NCBI RefSeq assembly: GCF_015845845.1
Contig: NZ_LDIG01000131.1
Span: 1 to 64,000 of the forward strand
Length of the DNA: 64,000 nt
Source: Paenibacillus dendritiformis
GTDB taxonomy: Bacteria > Bacillota > Bacilli > Paenibacillales > Paenibacillaceae
Reading direction: 5' to 3'
Each line of letters begins with the position of its first letter. Position 1 is the stretch's first letter. This document shows, in pieces, positions 8,186-17,434 of the stretch. Position numbers and translations under genes: made by a program. A model generated the notes under the pieces. That model did no database searches and was not told the DNA's origin. It was given only the letters and a program-made list of their open reading frames with translations.

Positions 8186-8347
8186 TTACAATCTATTCAC
8201 AAGCGAGCCAAAAATTCCAATCATCTTCAGTCCCTGTGCAAAGGAGATACGGTGGTCGGACTGTTCCGTTCCTATCCATGCGAAAAGCCGGGCAGCGAAC
8301 GGGCTGATCTGTTCCTGTTCACGCAATAGCTGGGCGGCGGCATCCAT
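8186..8347 (-). other. Possible 53-codon small ORF between ymdB and spoVS
   Basis: The frame is open from the ymdB stop (8417-8419) down to a TAA at 8186-8188, in the same frame as ymdB. The stretch from ATG 8347 would encode MDAAAQLLREQEQISPFAAR, then LFAWIGTEQSDHRISFAQGL and KMIGIFGSLVNRL, an amphipathic helical peptide. No ribosome binding site precedes the ATG, and the frame overlaps the sigma-H promoter of spoVS. It could be a remnant of a longer ymdB tail or chance openness in GC-rich DNA. Confidence 0.2.
8195..8221 (-). promoter_or_regulatory. Sigma-H-type promoter of spoVS
   Basis: On the minus strand ATTGGAATT (8221-8213) and TGAAT (8199-8195) are separated by 13 nt. This matches the sigma-H consensus RWAGGAWWT-N12-14-HGAAT at all but one base. 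B. subtilis spoVS is known to be sigma-H dependent, and the predicted leader of about 40 nt suits the start at 8147. Confidence 0.75.
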
Positions 8348-8416
8348 ATCGGGACAGTTAGCGAGCTCGCTCCGTACGCCGCCATCGCCAAAGCCGGCGC
8401 CGGGTTCCCGCCTGCC

Positions 8417-9211
8417 CTAGCTCATCATCCACTCGCCTTCGCGAATACGGATTTTATCCAGCTTCGTCGCTTTGCCGGTCGCTTCATCAATGTCAACGAC
8501 CAGCGCGTGGAACTGCCATTTGCCTTCATCGACGACGAACCTTACCGGAAGCTGTGTCCTGAACTTGCGCAGCACCGCTTCCCGCTCCATGCCAAGCACG
8601 CCTTCCCGCGAACCGACCATGCCGACATCGGTCAAATAGGCCGTGCCGTTAGGGAGTATCGTATCGTCATTCGTCTGGACATGCGTATGCGTGCCCACGA
8701 CCAGCGAAGCGCGGCCGTCGAGATGCCAGCCCATTGCAATCTTCTCCGATGTCGCTTCGGCATGGAAATCGACGAGTATGGCACGCGCCTTTTTTCCGAG
8801 ACCTTCCAAAATGTCGTCCGCCTTTTGGAAGGGGCAATCAATGGCCGGGAGGAACGTCCGCCCCTGCAAATTGATAATAACAAGCTCCTTGCCGTTCGCT
8901 TTGATGACGGTATGCCCTCTGCCGGGCGTTCCTTCCGGGAAGTTGGCGGGACGCACCATCCGCGGCTCCTCGTCAATCCATTCGAAAATATCTTTGTTGT
9001 CCCATGTATGGTTCCCCATCGTAAAGCCATGAATGCCCAGATCAAGGAACTCCTTCACGATCGCGGCCGTAACGCCCCGCCCCCCGGCGGCGTTCTCCGC
9101 ATTGGCGATAATGATATGCGGGTTATATTTCTGCTTCAGCTCCGGCAGCAGCTGCTTCACGGCCTTGCGTCCCGTATTGCCCACAATATCGCCGATAAAC
9201 AAGACTTTCAT
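8417..9211 (-). CDS. ymdB: YmdB metallophosphoesterase (cyclic-nucleotide phosphodiesterase)
   Basis: This 264-residue calcineurin-like phosphoesterase (TIGR00282 family) has its metal ligands in GDIVGNTGR (residues 7-15), IANAENAAGG (35-44), MGNHTWDN (65-72), VDFHAEATSEK (about 147-157) and VVGTHTHVQTND (172-183). B. subtilis YmdB hydrolyses 2',3'-cyclic nucleotides and governs the switch to biofilm and nanotube phenotypes. It follows rny with a strong hairpin in the 71-bp spacer, so it is probably read from the rny promoter. GGAGG precedes the ATG at 9211. Confidence 0.95.
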   Translation of the reverse strand: MKVLFIGDIVGNTGRKAVKQLLPELKQKYNPHIIIANAENAAGGRGVTAAIVKEFLDLGIHGFTMGNHTWDNKDIFEWIDEEPRMVRPANFPEGTPGRGHTVIKANGKELVIINLQGRTFLPAIDCPFQKADDILEGLGKKARAILVDFHAEATSEKIAMGWHLDGRASLVVGTHTHVQTNDDTILPNGTAYLTDVGMVGSREGVLGMEREAVLRKFRTQLPVRFVVDEGKWQFHALVVDIDEATGKATKLDKIRIREGEWMMS

Positions 9212-9232
9212 GACTGGGTCCTCCTTAAATCA

Positions 9233-9260
9233 GGAGAAGTGGCCCAGAAGGCCACTTCTC
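9233..9260 (-). other. Intercistronic hairpin without U-tract, rny-ymdB spacer
   Basis: On the minus strand GAGAAGTGGCC pairs with GGGCCACTTCTC around a TTCT loop, an 11-bp stem ending about 10 nt before the ymdB Shine-Dalgarno sequence. The following bases (CTGATTTAAGG) are not a terminator tail. It may protect or define an mRNA end after rny. Confidence 0.7.
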
Positions 9261-9282
9261 GCGCTTACGCTATAGCTTTTGC

Positions 9283-10830
9283 TTATTTCGCATATTCTAC
9301 CGCACGGGTCTCGCGGATTACCGTCACCTTGATATGACCCGGATAGTCCAGCTCGCTCTCGATTTTCTTCGTAATCTCCCGAGCGAGTCGGTACGCTTCC
9401 GCATCGTCAATCTTTTCCGGCTGAACCATGACGCGAACTTCGCGTCCAGCCTGGATGGCGTACGATTTCTCCACCCCTTCGAACGACTCGGAAATGTCTT
9501 CCAGCTTCTCCAGCCGTTTGATATAGGTTTCGAGCGTCTCACGACGCGCTCCCGGTCTGGCCGCAGACAGCGCATCCGCCGCTGCCACCAGCATTGCGAT
9601 AACCGATGTCGCTTCGCAATCCCCGTGATGGGATGCAATGCTGTTAATGACTACAGGGTGTTCTTTATACTTTTTCGCCAACTCTACGCCAATCTCGACG
9701 TGGGATCCTTCCACCTCGTGATCCAGCGCTTTTCCGATATCATGCAACAGCCCGGCACGGCGTGCCAAGGTTACATCTTCGCCCAGCTCTCCCGCCATCA
9801 AGCCGGTGAGATATGCCACTTCCATGGAATGCTTGAGCACATTCTGACCGTAGCTCGTACGGAACTTGAGACGTCCCAGAATCTTAATCAGATCCGGATG
9901 CAAGCCATGCACTCCGACCTCGAACGTCGCTTGCTCCCCGTATTCGCGGATGCGCTCGTCGACTTCCTTGCGGGACTTCTCCACCATTTCCTCGATGCGA
10001 GCCGGGTGGATACGCCCGTCGGCGACCAGCTTCTCCAAGGCCGTCCGCGCGATTTCCCGCCGTATCGGATCGAATCCGGACAGAATTACCGCTTCCGGCG
10101 TATCGTCGATAATCAGATCGATTCCTGTCAGTGTCTCAAGCGCACGGATATTCCGGCCTTCGCGGCCGATAATCCGGCCCTTCATCTCTTCGTTCGGCAA
10201 TGCCACGACAGAGACCGTCGTCTCTGCTACGTGATCGGCGGCGCAGCGCTGGATAGCAAGCGTAATAATCTCGCGTGAGCGCTTGTCCGCTTCTTCGCGT
10301 GCCTGCTGCTCGATATCTTTGATCATCTGCGCGGTCTCGTGCCGTACCTCCTGTTCCGCATTGGACAGGATAATGCTCCGCGCATCTTCCATCGTCAGAT
10401 TCGAGATCCGTTCCAACTCCGCAACTTGCTGCTGCAGCGTCCGTTCAACCTGCTGCTGGGTCTCTTCGATGCGCTTTTCTTTGGTCGTGATTTGTTCTTC
10501 TTTGCGCTCCAGCGACTCCAGCTTTTTATCCAATGACTCTTCTTTTTGCACAACGCGTCTTTCCAGACGCTGAACTTCGTTTCGGCGCTCGCGAATGTCT
10601 TTCTCCGCTTCCGTGCGCAGTTTATGGATGTCGTCCTTCGCTTCGAGCACCGTTTCCTTCTTCAGTGCCTCTGCTTCCTTGCGCGCGCTGTCCATAATCT
10701 GCTCCGCGGCATGCTCGGCACTCGTTATCTTCGCTTCAGCAAGCGATTTGCGAATCAGGTACCCGATTCCAAACCCCAAGATCAATGCGGCCACAACGAG
10801 AGCGAGCGCGAGCCAAATGTTCATCTCCAT
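9283..10830 (-). CDS. rny: Ribonuclease Y
   Basis: RNase Y is the membrane-anchored endoribonuclease that initiates decay of many mRNAs in Bacillales and matures some operon transcripts. Order: an N-terminal transmembrane helix (about residues 4-24, [20 protein letters not shown]), a long coiled coil (30-190), a KH domain ([17 protein letters not shown] near 220), and an HD domain with [19 protein letters not shown], metal ligands His-Asp. The ATG at 10830 has GGGGAGGTGAGG upstream; a second ATG two codons later is also possible. The protein is 515 residues. Its partner RicA is encoded 8 kb downstream. Confidence 0.97.
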   Translation of the reverse strand: MEMNIWLALALVVAALILGFGIGYLIRKSLAEAKITSAEHAAEQIMDSARKEAEALKKETVLEAKDDIHKLRTEAEKDIRERRNEVQRLERRVVQKEESLDKKLESLERKEEQITTKEKRIEETQQQVERTLQQQVAELERISNLTMEDARSIILSNAEQEVRHETAQMIKDIEQQAREEADKRSREIITLAIQRCAADHVAETTVSVVALPNEEMKGRIIGREGRNIRALETLTGIDLIIDDTPEAVILSGFDPIRREIARTALEKLVADGRIHPARIEEMVEKSRKEVDERIREYGEQATFEVGVHGLHPDLIKILGRLKFRTSYGQNVLKHSMEVAYLTGLMAGELGEDVTLARRAGLLHDIGKALDHEVEGSHVEIGVELAKKYKEHPVVINSIASHHGDCEATSVIAMLVAAADALSAARPGARRETLETYIKRLEKLEDISESFEGVEKSYAIQAGREVRVMVQPEKIDDAEAYRLAREITKKIESELDYPGHIKVTVIRETRAVEYAK

Positions 10831-11081
10831 TGCCTCACCTCCCCGTTGGTTGCTCCAAGCACTGCTTGGGACAGGTTTCATTTGTTCAGTTGTTCACGTG
10901 TTTCATTACAAAATTCAGGTTCGTATCATGGACCGACGCATGAGCGCCGGCGAAGTGCACGCGCGGAGGCGTGCGCCGCCCGAAAGCGGCAATCGGAAAT
11001 CATGATATTGGCGAAATGAATCATGTAGAAATCAATTTCTGGAAGTGGAAACTGATTTCGCGATAATAAAGATACATGTTC

Positions 11082-11111
11082 ATTTTATTATTCATGAAAA
11101 GATATTGTCAA
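11082..11111 (-). promoter_or_regulatory. Sigma-A promoter of rny
   Basis: On the minus strand TTGACA (11111-11106) and TAAAAT (11087-11082) are 18 bp apart. The resulting leader is about 245 nt. The rest of the 10831-11155 gap shows no gene or other clear structure. Confidence 0.65.
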
Positions 11112-11155
11112 GCAAATGACGGCGAAGAGCGATATCTTTGACCGGAGCCGCCCGC

Positions 11156-11818
11156 TTAGAACTCATCCTCCGCATCGGCTTCCTGCGCCGCCTCCTCGGC
11201 AGCGCGGCGGGCCAGGTCCATCGGATAGCCGCGCCGAAGCAGGAAAGCAATCACTTTTTGCTTCCGCATATGCGGCTCGCCCTGCGTCTGGCGCCATTTC
11301 TTGGCGGCAGCGCACTGCGCCCCGTCCCGCTCCTCCTCCGGATCAATAGAAGTAAGGGCGGCGGCGATATGCTGCTCCGGCACGCCCTTCTGCTTCAGCT
11401 CCTGCTCAATGAAGCGGCGGCCCTTCGCATGCATCGACGTGCGCTCGTATGCCCACTGCTCGGCGTACGCCCGATCGTCTACCAGACGCTCTTCCTCCAG
11501 ACGCGAGACGGCTTCTCGTACGACTCCTTCTTCATAGCCTTTCTGGCTCAGATGGCGGATGATCTCCATCCTCGTTCTCGGCTTGCGCTGCAGATGGCGC
11601 AGCGCCTGCACATAGGCCTTGTTCCCCTCATCGGCCCGCAATATATCGTCAATCGCGTCGATAGCGATGTCCGCTCCCTTCAGAAGACGGTACTTGATCA
11701 TGACATCCTCATGCACGTTGAGGGACTCGCCGCTGTCAAAATGCAGGACATAGCGCCCCCGCTGGGTTCGATCCTGCTCCACCCGCATGATCGTCACGAT
11801 GCGTTCCTGCTTGTTCAT
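11156..11818 (-). CDS. recX: Regulatory protein RecX
   Basis: RecX binds RecA filaments and modulates recombinase activity. The 220-residue protein shows the tandem three-helix RecX repeats: ALRHLQRKPRTRMEIIRHLS (about 90-110), RLVDDRAYAEQWAYER, GRRFIEQELKQKGV and KVIAFLLRRGYPMDLARRA near the C-terminus. The ATG at 11818 has AGGAGGAG 7 nt upstream; the frame stays open 36 codons further but without a site. It follows recA after a terminator, whereas in B. subtilis recX lies elsewhere. Confidence 0.93.
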   Translation of the reverse strand: MNKQERIVTIMRVEQDRTQRGRYVLHFDSGESLNVHEDVMIKYRLLKGADIAIDAIDDILRADEGNKAYVQALRHLQRKPRTRMEIIRHLSQKGYEEGVVREAVSRLEEERLVDDRAYAEQWAYERTSMHAKGRRFIEQELKQKGVPEQHIAAALTSIDPEEERDGAQCAAAKKWRQTQGEPHMRKQKVIAFLLRRGYPMDLARRAAEEAAQEADAEDEF

Positions 11819-11928
11819 CCGTCTGCTCCTCCTGTGTGCGACCTCGCCCGCAAAGCCATCATTCGTTGGCTTCGCCGGGATCCGCGCATGATTTCGCGTT
11901 ACCCGCATCCTTATGTACACGGACATGA

Positions 11929-11960
11929 CAAAACAAGCGCCCTCACAGGAAGGCGCTTGT
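11929..11960 (-). terminator. Intrinsic terminator downstream of recA
   Basis: On the minus strand ACAAGCGCC / GGCGCTTGT with a 10-nt loop is followed by TTTTG. It lies between recA and recX, so recX expression would depend on read-through or its own weak promoter. Confidence 0.8.
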
Positions 11961-11973
11961 TCCAGAAACAGGC

Positions 11974-13032
11974 TTACGATTCCAGTTCCAGCTCCAGAGC
12001 ATCCTCAGCCTCTTCAGCATCATGCTCGGAATGGTTCCGGACCACCGTCGACAAATTGCTTGCTTCACGAACCTTGTTCTCGATCGTCAGAGCGATCTCC
12101 GGATTTTCCTTCAGGAACTGCTTCGCATTCTCACGGCCTTGGCCCAGACGCTCGCCCTCGTATGAATACCAGGCCCCGCTCTTCTGAATAATGTCCATCT
12201 CCGTGCCGATATCTACGATGCTTCCTTCGCGGGAGATCCCTTCGCCGTACATAATATCGATGTCTGCCTGCTTGAATGGAGGCGCGACCTTGTTCTTCAC
12301 GACCTTGATGCGTGTCCGGTTCCCGATCATGTCGTTGCCCTGCTTGATCGTCTCCACCCGCCGGACATCCAGCCGGATCGTGGAGTAGAACTTCAATGCG
12401 CGGCCGCCCGGCGTCGTCTCCGGGTTGCCGAACATGACGCCGACCTTCTCGCGAAGCTGGTTGATGAAGATCGCGATCGTCTTGGACTTGCTGATCGCCC
12501 CGGACAATTTGCGAAGCGCCTGGGACATGAGGCGGGCCTGCAGACCGACGTGGGAATCCCCCATCTCGCCTTCAATCTCCGCCTTCGGCACGAGAGCCGC
12601 GACGGAGTCGATGACGATAATGTCCACCGCGCCGCTGCGCACGAGCGCTTCGGCAATCTCGAGCGCCTGCTCCCCTGTATCCGGCTGGGAGAGAAGCAGC
12701 TCGTCAATGTTGACGCCAAGCTTGCTCGCGTATGTAGGATCGAGCGCATGCTCCGCGTCGATGAACGCAGCTTGTCCGCCAACCTTCTGCACTTCAGCAA
12801 TCGCATGAAGCGCAACCGTCGTCTTACCGGAAGATTCCGGTCCGTATACTTCAATAATCCGTCCTCTTGGCAATCCGCCGATTCCAAGAGCTATATCAAG
12901 TGCCAACGATCCGCTCGGCACAATCTCAACCTGCATATGGTTGGACTCGCCAAGTTTCATGATCGAACCTTTACCGAATTGTTTCTCGATTTGGCGCAAT
13001 GCCATTTCTAATGCAGCGCGGCGATCTGACAC
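11974..13032 (-). CDS. recA: Recombinase RecA
   Basis: RecA is the strand-exchange ATPase and SOS co-protease. The Walker A motif [10 protein letters not shown] falls near residues 65-75, Walker [21 protein letters not shown] near 140, and the L2-region [15 protein letters not shown] near 205. The start is GTG at 13032 with AAAGGAAGTGAG upstream, giving the family N-terminus [20 protein letters not shown]; the longer ATG frame from 13110 overlaps the promoter. The length of 352 residues and the acidic C-terminal tail are normal. A sigma-A promoter and LexA box sit directly upstream. Confidence 0.98.
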   Translation of the reverse strand: MSDRRAALEMALRQIEKQFGKGSIMKLGESNHMQVEIVPSGSLALDIALGIGGLPRGRIIEVYGPESSGKTTVALHAIAEVQKVGGQAAFIDAEHALDPTYASKLGVNIDELLLSQPDTGEQALEIAEALVRSGAVDIIVIDSVAALVPKAEIEGEMGDSHVGLQARLMSQALRKLSGAISKSKTIAIFINQLREKVGVMFGNPETTPGGRALKFYSTIRLDVRRVETIKQGNDMIGNRTRIKVVKNKVAPPFKQADIDIMYGEGISREGSIVDIGTEMDIIQKSGAWYSYEGERLGQGRENAKQFLKENPEIALTIENKVREASNLSTVVRNHSEHDAEEAEDALELELES

Positions 13033-13065
13033 ATACTCACTTCCTTTGTTCCATTTGATACCTCT

Positions 13066-13094
13066 ATCATACCGTCTTTCGATCCGTTTGCCAA
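13066..13094 (-). promoter_or_regulatory. Sigma-A promoter of recA
   Basis: On the minus strand TTGGCA (13094-13089) and TATGAT (13071-13066) are 17 bp apart. The start codon at 13032 lies about 30 nt after the -10 box. Confidence 0.75.
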
Positions 13095-13103
13095 GCTTTT
13101 TTT

Positions 13104-13117
13104 CGAACATACATTCG
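13104..13117 (-). promoter_or_regulatory. LexA (DinR) box of recA
   Basis: CGAATGTATGTTCG on the minus strand matches the Gram-positive SOS box CGAACN4GTTCG at all but one base; the same C-to-T deviation occurs in the B. subtilis recA box. It lies 9 bp upstream of the -35. Confidence 0.85.
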
Positions 13118-13190
13118 TTTTTTTCGCAGGCGCATTTATCTTAAAATTCCATAAAAGGATCGATCTTGGGCATCCTCCTCCCCTATACGC

Positions 13191-13230
13191 AAAAAACCGC
13201 AACAAGAGCGGCTTGCGCCTTGCTGCGGTT
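13191..13230 (-). terminator. Intrinsic terminator downstream of cinA
   Basis: On the minus strand AACCGCAGCAAG pairs with CTTGTTGCGGTT (one G-U) around a 12-nt loop and is followed by TTTTGCG. It insulates recA from cinA. Confidence 0.85.
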
Positions 13231-13275
13231 CTTCCGTCCATTCAATTGTAGCGGCTTCCGCCAACTCAGTCAAGC

Positions 13276-14532
13276 CTAGCTATGCTGCCGGGCACGGAGC
13301 CACAGCCGGTACATGACCGCATTCACGGTTCTCAGACGAATCGTCGAACGGTCTCCTGTCAAGCGAAGCTCCTCGACCTGCGTGTCTCTTCCCTTCTCGG
13401 CGATGGCAATATAGACGAGGCCCACCGGCTTCCGTTCGGAATGGCCCGGTCCGGCGACGCCCGTTATCGCGATCGCGAAGTCGGTGTCCGCGATGTCCTG
13501 CATTCCTTCCGCCATCGCCTTGGCCGTCTCGGCGCTGACGGCTCCGGGCGCCTGCTCCCCTTCAAGAAGCTCGTGCGGAACGCCGAGGATTCGCTCCTTC
13601 ATCTCGTTCGAGTACGTGACGGCGCCTCCCTGGAACACCTCCGAGCTTCCCGGCACGGACGTAATCATCTCGGCGAACAATCCGCCGGTGCAGCTCTCGG
13701 CCGCCGACAGCGTAAGCTTCCTTTCGCTCATGAGCTGAAGCAGCGCCTCGGGCAGGGAGATATCTTCCGCCGCGAACAAATGGTCTCCGATACGGCTTAT
13801 AATGGCCGACTCCGTCTCTGCGAGACGCTGCGCCGCCTCCCGTTCATCCGCCGTCTTCGTCGCGAGCCGGATCAGCACTTCCCCTTCCTTCGCATAGGTG
13901 GCGATCGTCGTATGCTCCTGCGCCTCAATCAGGTCGCGGAGCATATCCTCCAGCTTCGACTCGCCGATTCCCGCGAATTTGAGCTTCCTGGTATGCAGCA
14001 CCGACTCATCCAGCAGGCCGCTGCCCTGCAGCCACGGAATCACTTCCTGCTCGAACATCGGCTTCATCTCGCGCGGCGGTCCCGGCAGCAGGATGAAGGC
14101 CGTTCCGTCCGCCAGCAGCGCGTTGCCGAGCGCAAGCCCCGTCTCATTCGGCAGAATCGCGGCGCCCTCGATAACCAACGCCTGGCGCTTATTGCTCTCC
14201 ACCATAGGCGTGCCCCGGCGGGAGAACATTTGCTCCATCTTGAGTACCGCCGCTTCGTCCAGGAAGGTCCCCCGTCCCAACAGCTCGGCCACGATATCCT
14301 TCGTAATATCATCCATCGTCGGGCCGAGGCCGCCGGTCAAAATAATGATTCGCGAGCGGGTTCTCGCTGTCTCCAGCACATGGCGAAGCCGGTGCGGATT
14401 ATCTCCGACCACCGTCTGAAAATAAACATCGATGCCAAGCAGCGCCAATTGCTGCGAAATAAACTGCGCATTCGTGTTTACGATTTCGCCGAGCAGCAGC
14501 TCGGTGCCTACAGCAATGATTTCCGCGTTCAT
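13276..14532 (-). CDS. cinA: CinA-family competence/damage protein
   Basis: This 418-residue two-domain protein has an N-terminal MoCF-like (COG1058) pyrophosphatase domain with VGTELLLGEIVNTNA (8-22) and LTGGLGPTMDDITKD (about 64-78). The C-terminal CinA/PncC domain carries SAAESCTGGLF near 280 and AITGVAGPGHSERKPVGLV near 365. Known activities of such fusions are ADP-ribose pyrophosphatase and NMN deamidase. The gene is classically next to recA and co-induced in competence. AAGGGAT precedes the ATG at 14532. Confidence 0.95.
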   Translation of the reverse strand: MNAEIIAVGTELLLGEIVNTNAQFISQQLALLGIDVYFQTVVGDNPHRLRHVLETARTRSRIIILTGGLGPTMDDITKDIVAELLGRGTFLDEAAVLKMEQMFSRRGTPMVESNKRQALVIEGAAILPNETGLALGNALLADGTAFILLPGPPREMKPMFEQEVIPWLQGSGLLDESVLHTRKLKFAGIGESKLEDMLRDLIEAQEHTTIATYAKEGEVLIRLATKTADEREAAQRLAETESAIISRIGDHLFAAEDISLPEALLQLMSERKLTLSAAESCTGGLFAEMITSVPGSSEVFQGGAVTYSNEMKERILGVPHELLEGEQAPGAVSAETAKAMAEGMQDIADTDFAIAITGVAGPGHSERKPVGLVYIAIAEKGRDTQVEELRLTGDRSTIRLRTVNAVMYRLWLRARQHS

Positions 14533-14594
14533 CCCATATCATCCCTTTTCAATTCAGCATAAGTGCACATTTGGAAACATACCGTACTCATCCA

Positions 14595-14643
14595 AGAAAA
14601 AATAGGCCTTTTTCCACACTGGTCGAGACGGGAAAAAGCGCCT
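14595..14643 (-). terminator. Intrinsic terminator downstream of pgsA
   Basis: On the minus strand CTTTTTCC pairs with GGAAAAAG inside AGGC/GCCT arms, followed by ATTTTTTCTT. It ends the rimO-pgsA unit. Confidence 0.7.
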
Positions 14644-14660
14644 ATTGTCCTGCAGACAGG

Positions 14661-15239
14661 CTACGAGAAATGAAGCACACTTTTATTTTTGACAAAATAA
14701 TCAATACCCGAATAGATCGTAATGATCGCAGCGATCCAGGTAGAGATCACGTCGAACGGAATGCCCACCAGAACAAACGGAAAATTGTTCAGCAGCATCG
14801 CGACGATAGCGGTAATTTGGGTAGCCGTCTTCCACTTTCCCCACTTGCTCGCGGCCATGACGGTTCCTTCCAGCAGAGCGACCTGGCGAAGCCCCGTGAC
14901 GGCGAACTCGCGGCTAATGATGACGATCGCGATCAAAGCGTCGCATTTCCCCATCTCGACCAGCGAGATGAGCACGGCGGCCACCAGCAGCTTGTCTGCC
15001 AACGGATCAAGCAGCTTGCCCAGATTCGTCACCATTTTGCGCTTGCGGGCGATATACCCGTCCACGCCATCGGTGCTGGCCGCAATAATGAAGATAAGGG
15101 CCGCGATGATCTGGTTGTACGTAATATAGAAGTCTTCTATCTGAATCGGCGGCAAATAATCAAAATTCACCAGCAAGAAGAACATCATGATCGGCACAAG
15201 AAATATGCGAGTTAACGTGATCTTGTTCGCCAGATTCAC
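14661..15239 (-). CDS. pgsA: CDP-diacylglycerol--glycerol-3-phosphate 3-phosphatidyltransferase
   Basis: PgsA is an integral membrane enzyme making phosphatidylglycerophosphate, the committed step to phosphatidylglycerol. The CDP-alcohol phosphotransferase signature is visible: TDGVDGYIARKRK then NLGKLLDPLADK (residues about 57-84). Several hydrophobic helices follow, for example ALIAIVIIS and ITAIVAMLLNNFPFVLV. The 192 residues are typical. The start is GTG at 15239, overlapping the rimO stop (GTGA), with GGGGAGGG upstream, so translation is coupled to rimO. Confidence 0.96.
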   Translation of the reverse strand: MNLANKITLTRIFLVPIMMFFLLVNFDYLPPIQIEDFYITYNQIIAALIFIIAASTDGVDGYIARKRKMVTNLGKLLDPLADKLLVAAVLISLVEMGKCDALIAIVIISREFAVTGLRQVALLEGTVMAASKWGKWKTATQITAIVAMLLNNFPFVLVGIPFDVISTWIAAIITIYSGIDYFVKNKSVLHFS

Positions 15240-16564
15240 AAGATACCCTCCCCGGCCAAATCAAATTCGAGTGCGTGCGTAATTTTGACTTTGGCGATCT
15301 CCCCGATGTTAACATTGCAGTTCGAGATGAACACCTCGCCGTCAATCTCCGGCGCATCATACTGCGAACGTCCGATATATACGTCGTTGCGGCCGTCATA
15401 ACGCTCAACCAGCACGTCCAGCGTGCGGCCGATATGGCGCTCGTTCACGTTCTTCGACACTTCGCGCTGAATTTCCATCAGCGTATTCGCGCGCCATTCC
15501 TTCACTTCATCCGGCACATGATCCGGAAGGCGCGTTGCCGCCGTGCCTTCTTCCGGCGAATAAGTGAAGACGCCGAGGCGATCGAATTTCATCTCGCGCA
15601 CGAAGGAAGCCAAGTTTTCAAAATCTTCGTCCGTCTCCCCCGGAAAACCAACGATAATCGAGGTGCGAAGGGCCACTTCCGGAATCCGCGCCCGGATTTT
15701 GCGAACCAGTTCGCGGGAATCGCGCTGGCGGCCTGGCCGGCGCATCCGCTTCAGAATCGTGTCTTCGCTATGCTGCAGCGGCATATCGACATATTTGCAG
15801 ATCTTCGGATTCATGGCGATCGTGTCGATCAGCTCTTCCGTGAAAAATCCCGGATACGCATAATGCAGGCGAACCCACTCGATGCCAGGCACTTCGCTTA
15901 CTTTGTTCATTAACTCCGGCAGCTTGAAGCCGTCGTACAGATCGACGCCGTAGTTGGTGGAGTCCTGGGCGATTAGGCTGATCTCCTTCACCCCTTGCTC
16001 CGCAAGCTGCTTCGCCTCGGCCAGAATCGATTCCATCGAGCGGCTGCGGAATTTGCCGCGCATAATCGGAATGCTGCAGAAGGTGCAATTGTTATCGCAG
16101 CCCTCCGCGATTTTGACATAAGCGGTGTACCGTGGCGTCGCAACTTTGCGAGGCAAGATCTGTTCATAGTTGAATACCGGATTGCCAACGCGGATCGGCT
16201 TCTTGCCTTGAAGCGCTTCGGCGACGATATCATTAATTTTGTGGAACTCCCCCGTGCCGACGATGCCGTCGATTTCCGGCATTTCCTCCAACAATTGCTC
16301 CTTGTATCGCTGCGTCAGACATCCGGAGACGATGAGCGCCTTCAGGCGGGCGGTCTCCTTCAAGTCTGCCAATTCCAAAATCGTATTGACCGATTCTTCC
16401 TTCGCTGCATCGATGAACCCGCAAGTATTGACAATAATGACGGTCGCATCCTCCGCCTTCTCTACCAATTCATGCCCGTACTGATCCATTATTCCGGACA
16501 TAATCTCGGAGTCCACCAAGTTTTTGTCGCAGCCCAGCGTTACGATTTTGATTTGTTCTGTCAT
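15236..16564 (-). CDS. rimO: Ribosomal protein S12 methylthiotransferase RimO
   Basis: RimO is a radical-SAM enzyme adding a methylthio group to the conserved Asp of ribosomal protein S12. N-terminal UPF0004 Cys are in VTLGCDKNLVDSE, NTCGFIDAAKEE and VSGCLTQRY. The radical-SAM CxxxCxxC is EGCDNNCTFCSIP near residue 150, and the tail is a TRAM domain. RimO rather than MiaB is indicated by LGCDKN and by the short N-terminus. The ATG at 16564 has GGGGGA 7 nt upstream; the frame extends 30 codons further without support. The protein is 442 residues. Confidence 0.95.
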   Translation of the reverse strand: MTEQIKIVTLGCDKNLVDSEIMSGIMDQYGHELVEKAEDATVIIVNTCGFIDAAKEESVNTILELADLKETARLKALIVSGCLTQRYKEQLLEEMPEIDGIVGTGEFHKINDIVAEALQGKKPIRVGNPVFNYEQILPRKVATPRYTAYVKIAEGCDNNCTFCSIPIMRGKFRSRSMESILAEAKQLAEQGVKEISLIAQDSTNYGVDLYDGFKLPELMNKVSEVPGIEWVRLHYAYPGFFTEELIDTIAMNPKICKYVDMPLQHSEDTILKRMRRPGRQRDSRELVRKIRARIPEVALRTSIIVGFPGETDEDFENLASFVREMKFDRLGVFTYSPEEGTAATRLPDHVPDEVKEWRANTLMEIQREVSKNVNERHIGRTLDVLVERYDGRNDVYIGRSQYDAPEIDGEVFISNCNVNIGEIAKVKITHALEFDLAGEGIL

Positions 16565-16774
16565 GTATACATCCCCCAACCCATCTGCAGCAGCAATAAT
16601 AAAAGCCGTATAAAAAGGCTCTTGAATAAGCAATGAAATTGTATGACGGTTCAAGAACGATTATAGATGTTTCGTATCTTTATAACCTATCCATCTATAT
16701 TTATTCTAGCAATAAGAGACGAAATTTAAACGCCTTTTCTATCTCATCAGTATAATACACGGTTCATTCCTCGT

Positions 16775-16829
16775 CAAAAAACAGGAGAAGCCCAGCATCT
16801 CTCTCCTATAGACAGGGATGATGGGCTTA
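16775..16829 (-). terminator. Intrinsic terminator downstream of yajQ
   Basis: On the minus strand AAGCCCA-CATC pairs with GATG-TGGGCTT and is followed, after CTCCTG, by TTTTTTG. It lies immediately beyond the yajQ stop. Confidence 0.75.
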
Positions 16830-16832
16830 GCT

Positions 16833-17321
16833 TTAACGATAATTCGTAAATTGCAAATCCAATGGAATATCGGCCTCTCTCAGCAATTGCATAACGGCCT
16901 GCAAATCATCTTTGTTTTTTCCGGTTACCCGAAGCTGTTCGCCCTGAATTTGACTTTTCACCTTCAGCTTGGAATCCCGAATCAAGATGTTGATTTTTTT
17001 GGCAATATCCTGATCAATGCCTTGCTTTAGCTGAATGCGTTGACGGACCGTTCCGCCCGAAGCCGGCTCGATTTTTCCATACTGCATGTTTTTGGGAGAC
17101 AATCCCCGTTTGATCATTTTCGATTGCAAAATATCGAGCACGCTCTTCAGCTTATATTCGTCGTCGGACAAGACAACCATTTCATTTTTGTCCAGCGAGA
17201 TGTCGCTTTTGCTGCCCTTGAAATCATACCGTCCCCCGATCTCCTTCATCGCCTGCTGGACGGCGTTATTGAGCTCCTGCATATCCATCTTCGATACGAT
17301 ATCAAATGAGTACTCGGCCAT
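16833..17321 (-). CDS. yajQ: YajQ-family nucleotide-binding protein
   Basis: This 162-residue cytosolic protein has two tandem alpha/beta domains. It begins [20 protein letters not shown] and contains the family hallmark [16 protein letters not shown]. coli YajQ binds nucleic acid or nucleotides, and the Xanthomonas homologue binds cyclic di-GMP; its role in Firmicutes is not settled. The ATG at 17321 lies 6 nt after GGGAGAG; an in-frame ATG two codons earlier is too close to that site. It is flanked by its own terminator and may be monocistronic. Confidence 0.92.
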   Translation of the reverse strand: MAEYSFDIVSKMDMQELNNAVQQAMKEIGGRYDFKGSKSDISLDKNEMVVLSDDEYKLKSVLDILQSKMIKRGLSPKNMQYGKIEPASGGTVRQRIQLKQGIDQDIAKKINILIRDSKLKVKSQIQGEQLRVTGKNKDDLQAVMQLLREADIPLDLQFTNYR

Positions 17322-17434
17322 GTTCATCTCTCCCTTTCCCTAAAGTGCATGAACAACCTGTTCTTCCGTATGTACAGCACAAAGGCACTCCTCCGCTGGT
17401 CTGCATAAAGGAATGCCTGTGCCGTTAACTGCAT

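Noticed and set aside
13008-13241. 77-codon minus-strand ORF upstream of recA
   Set aside because: It overlaps the cinA terminator, the LexA box and the recA promoter, which together explain this spacer.
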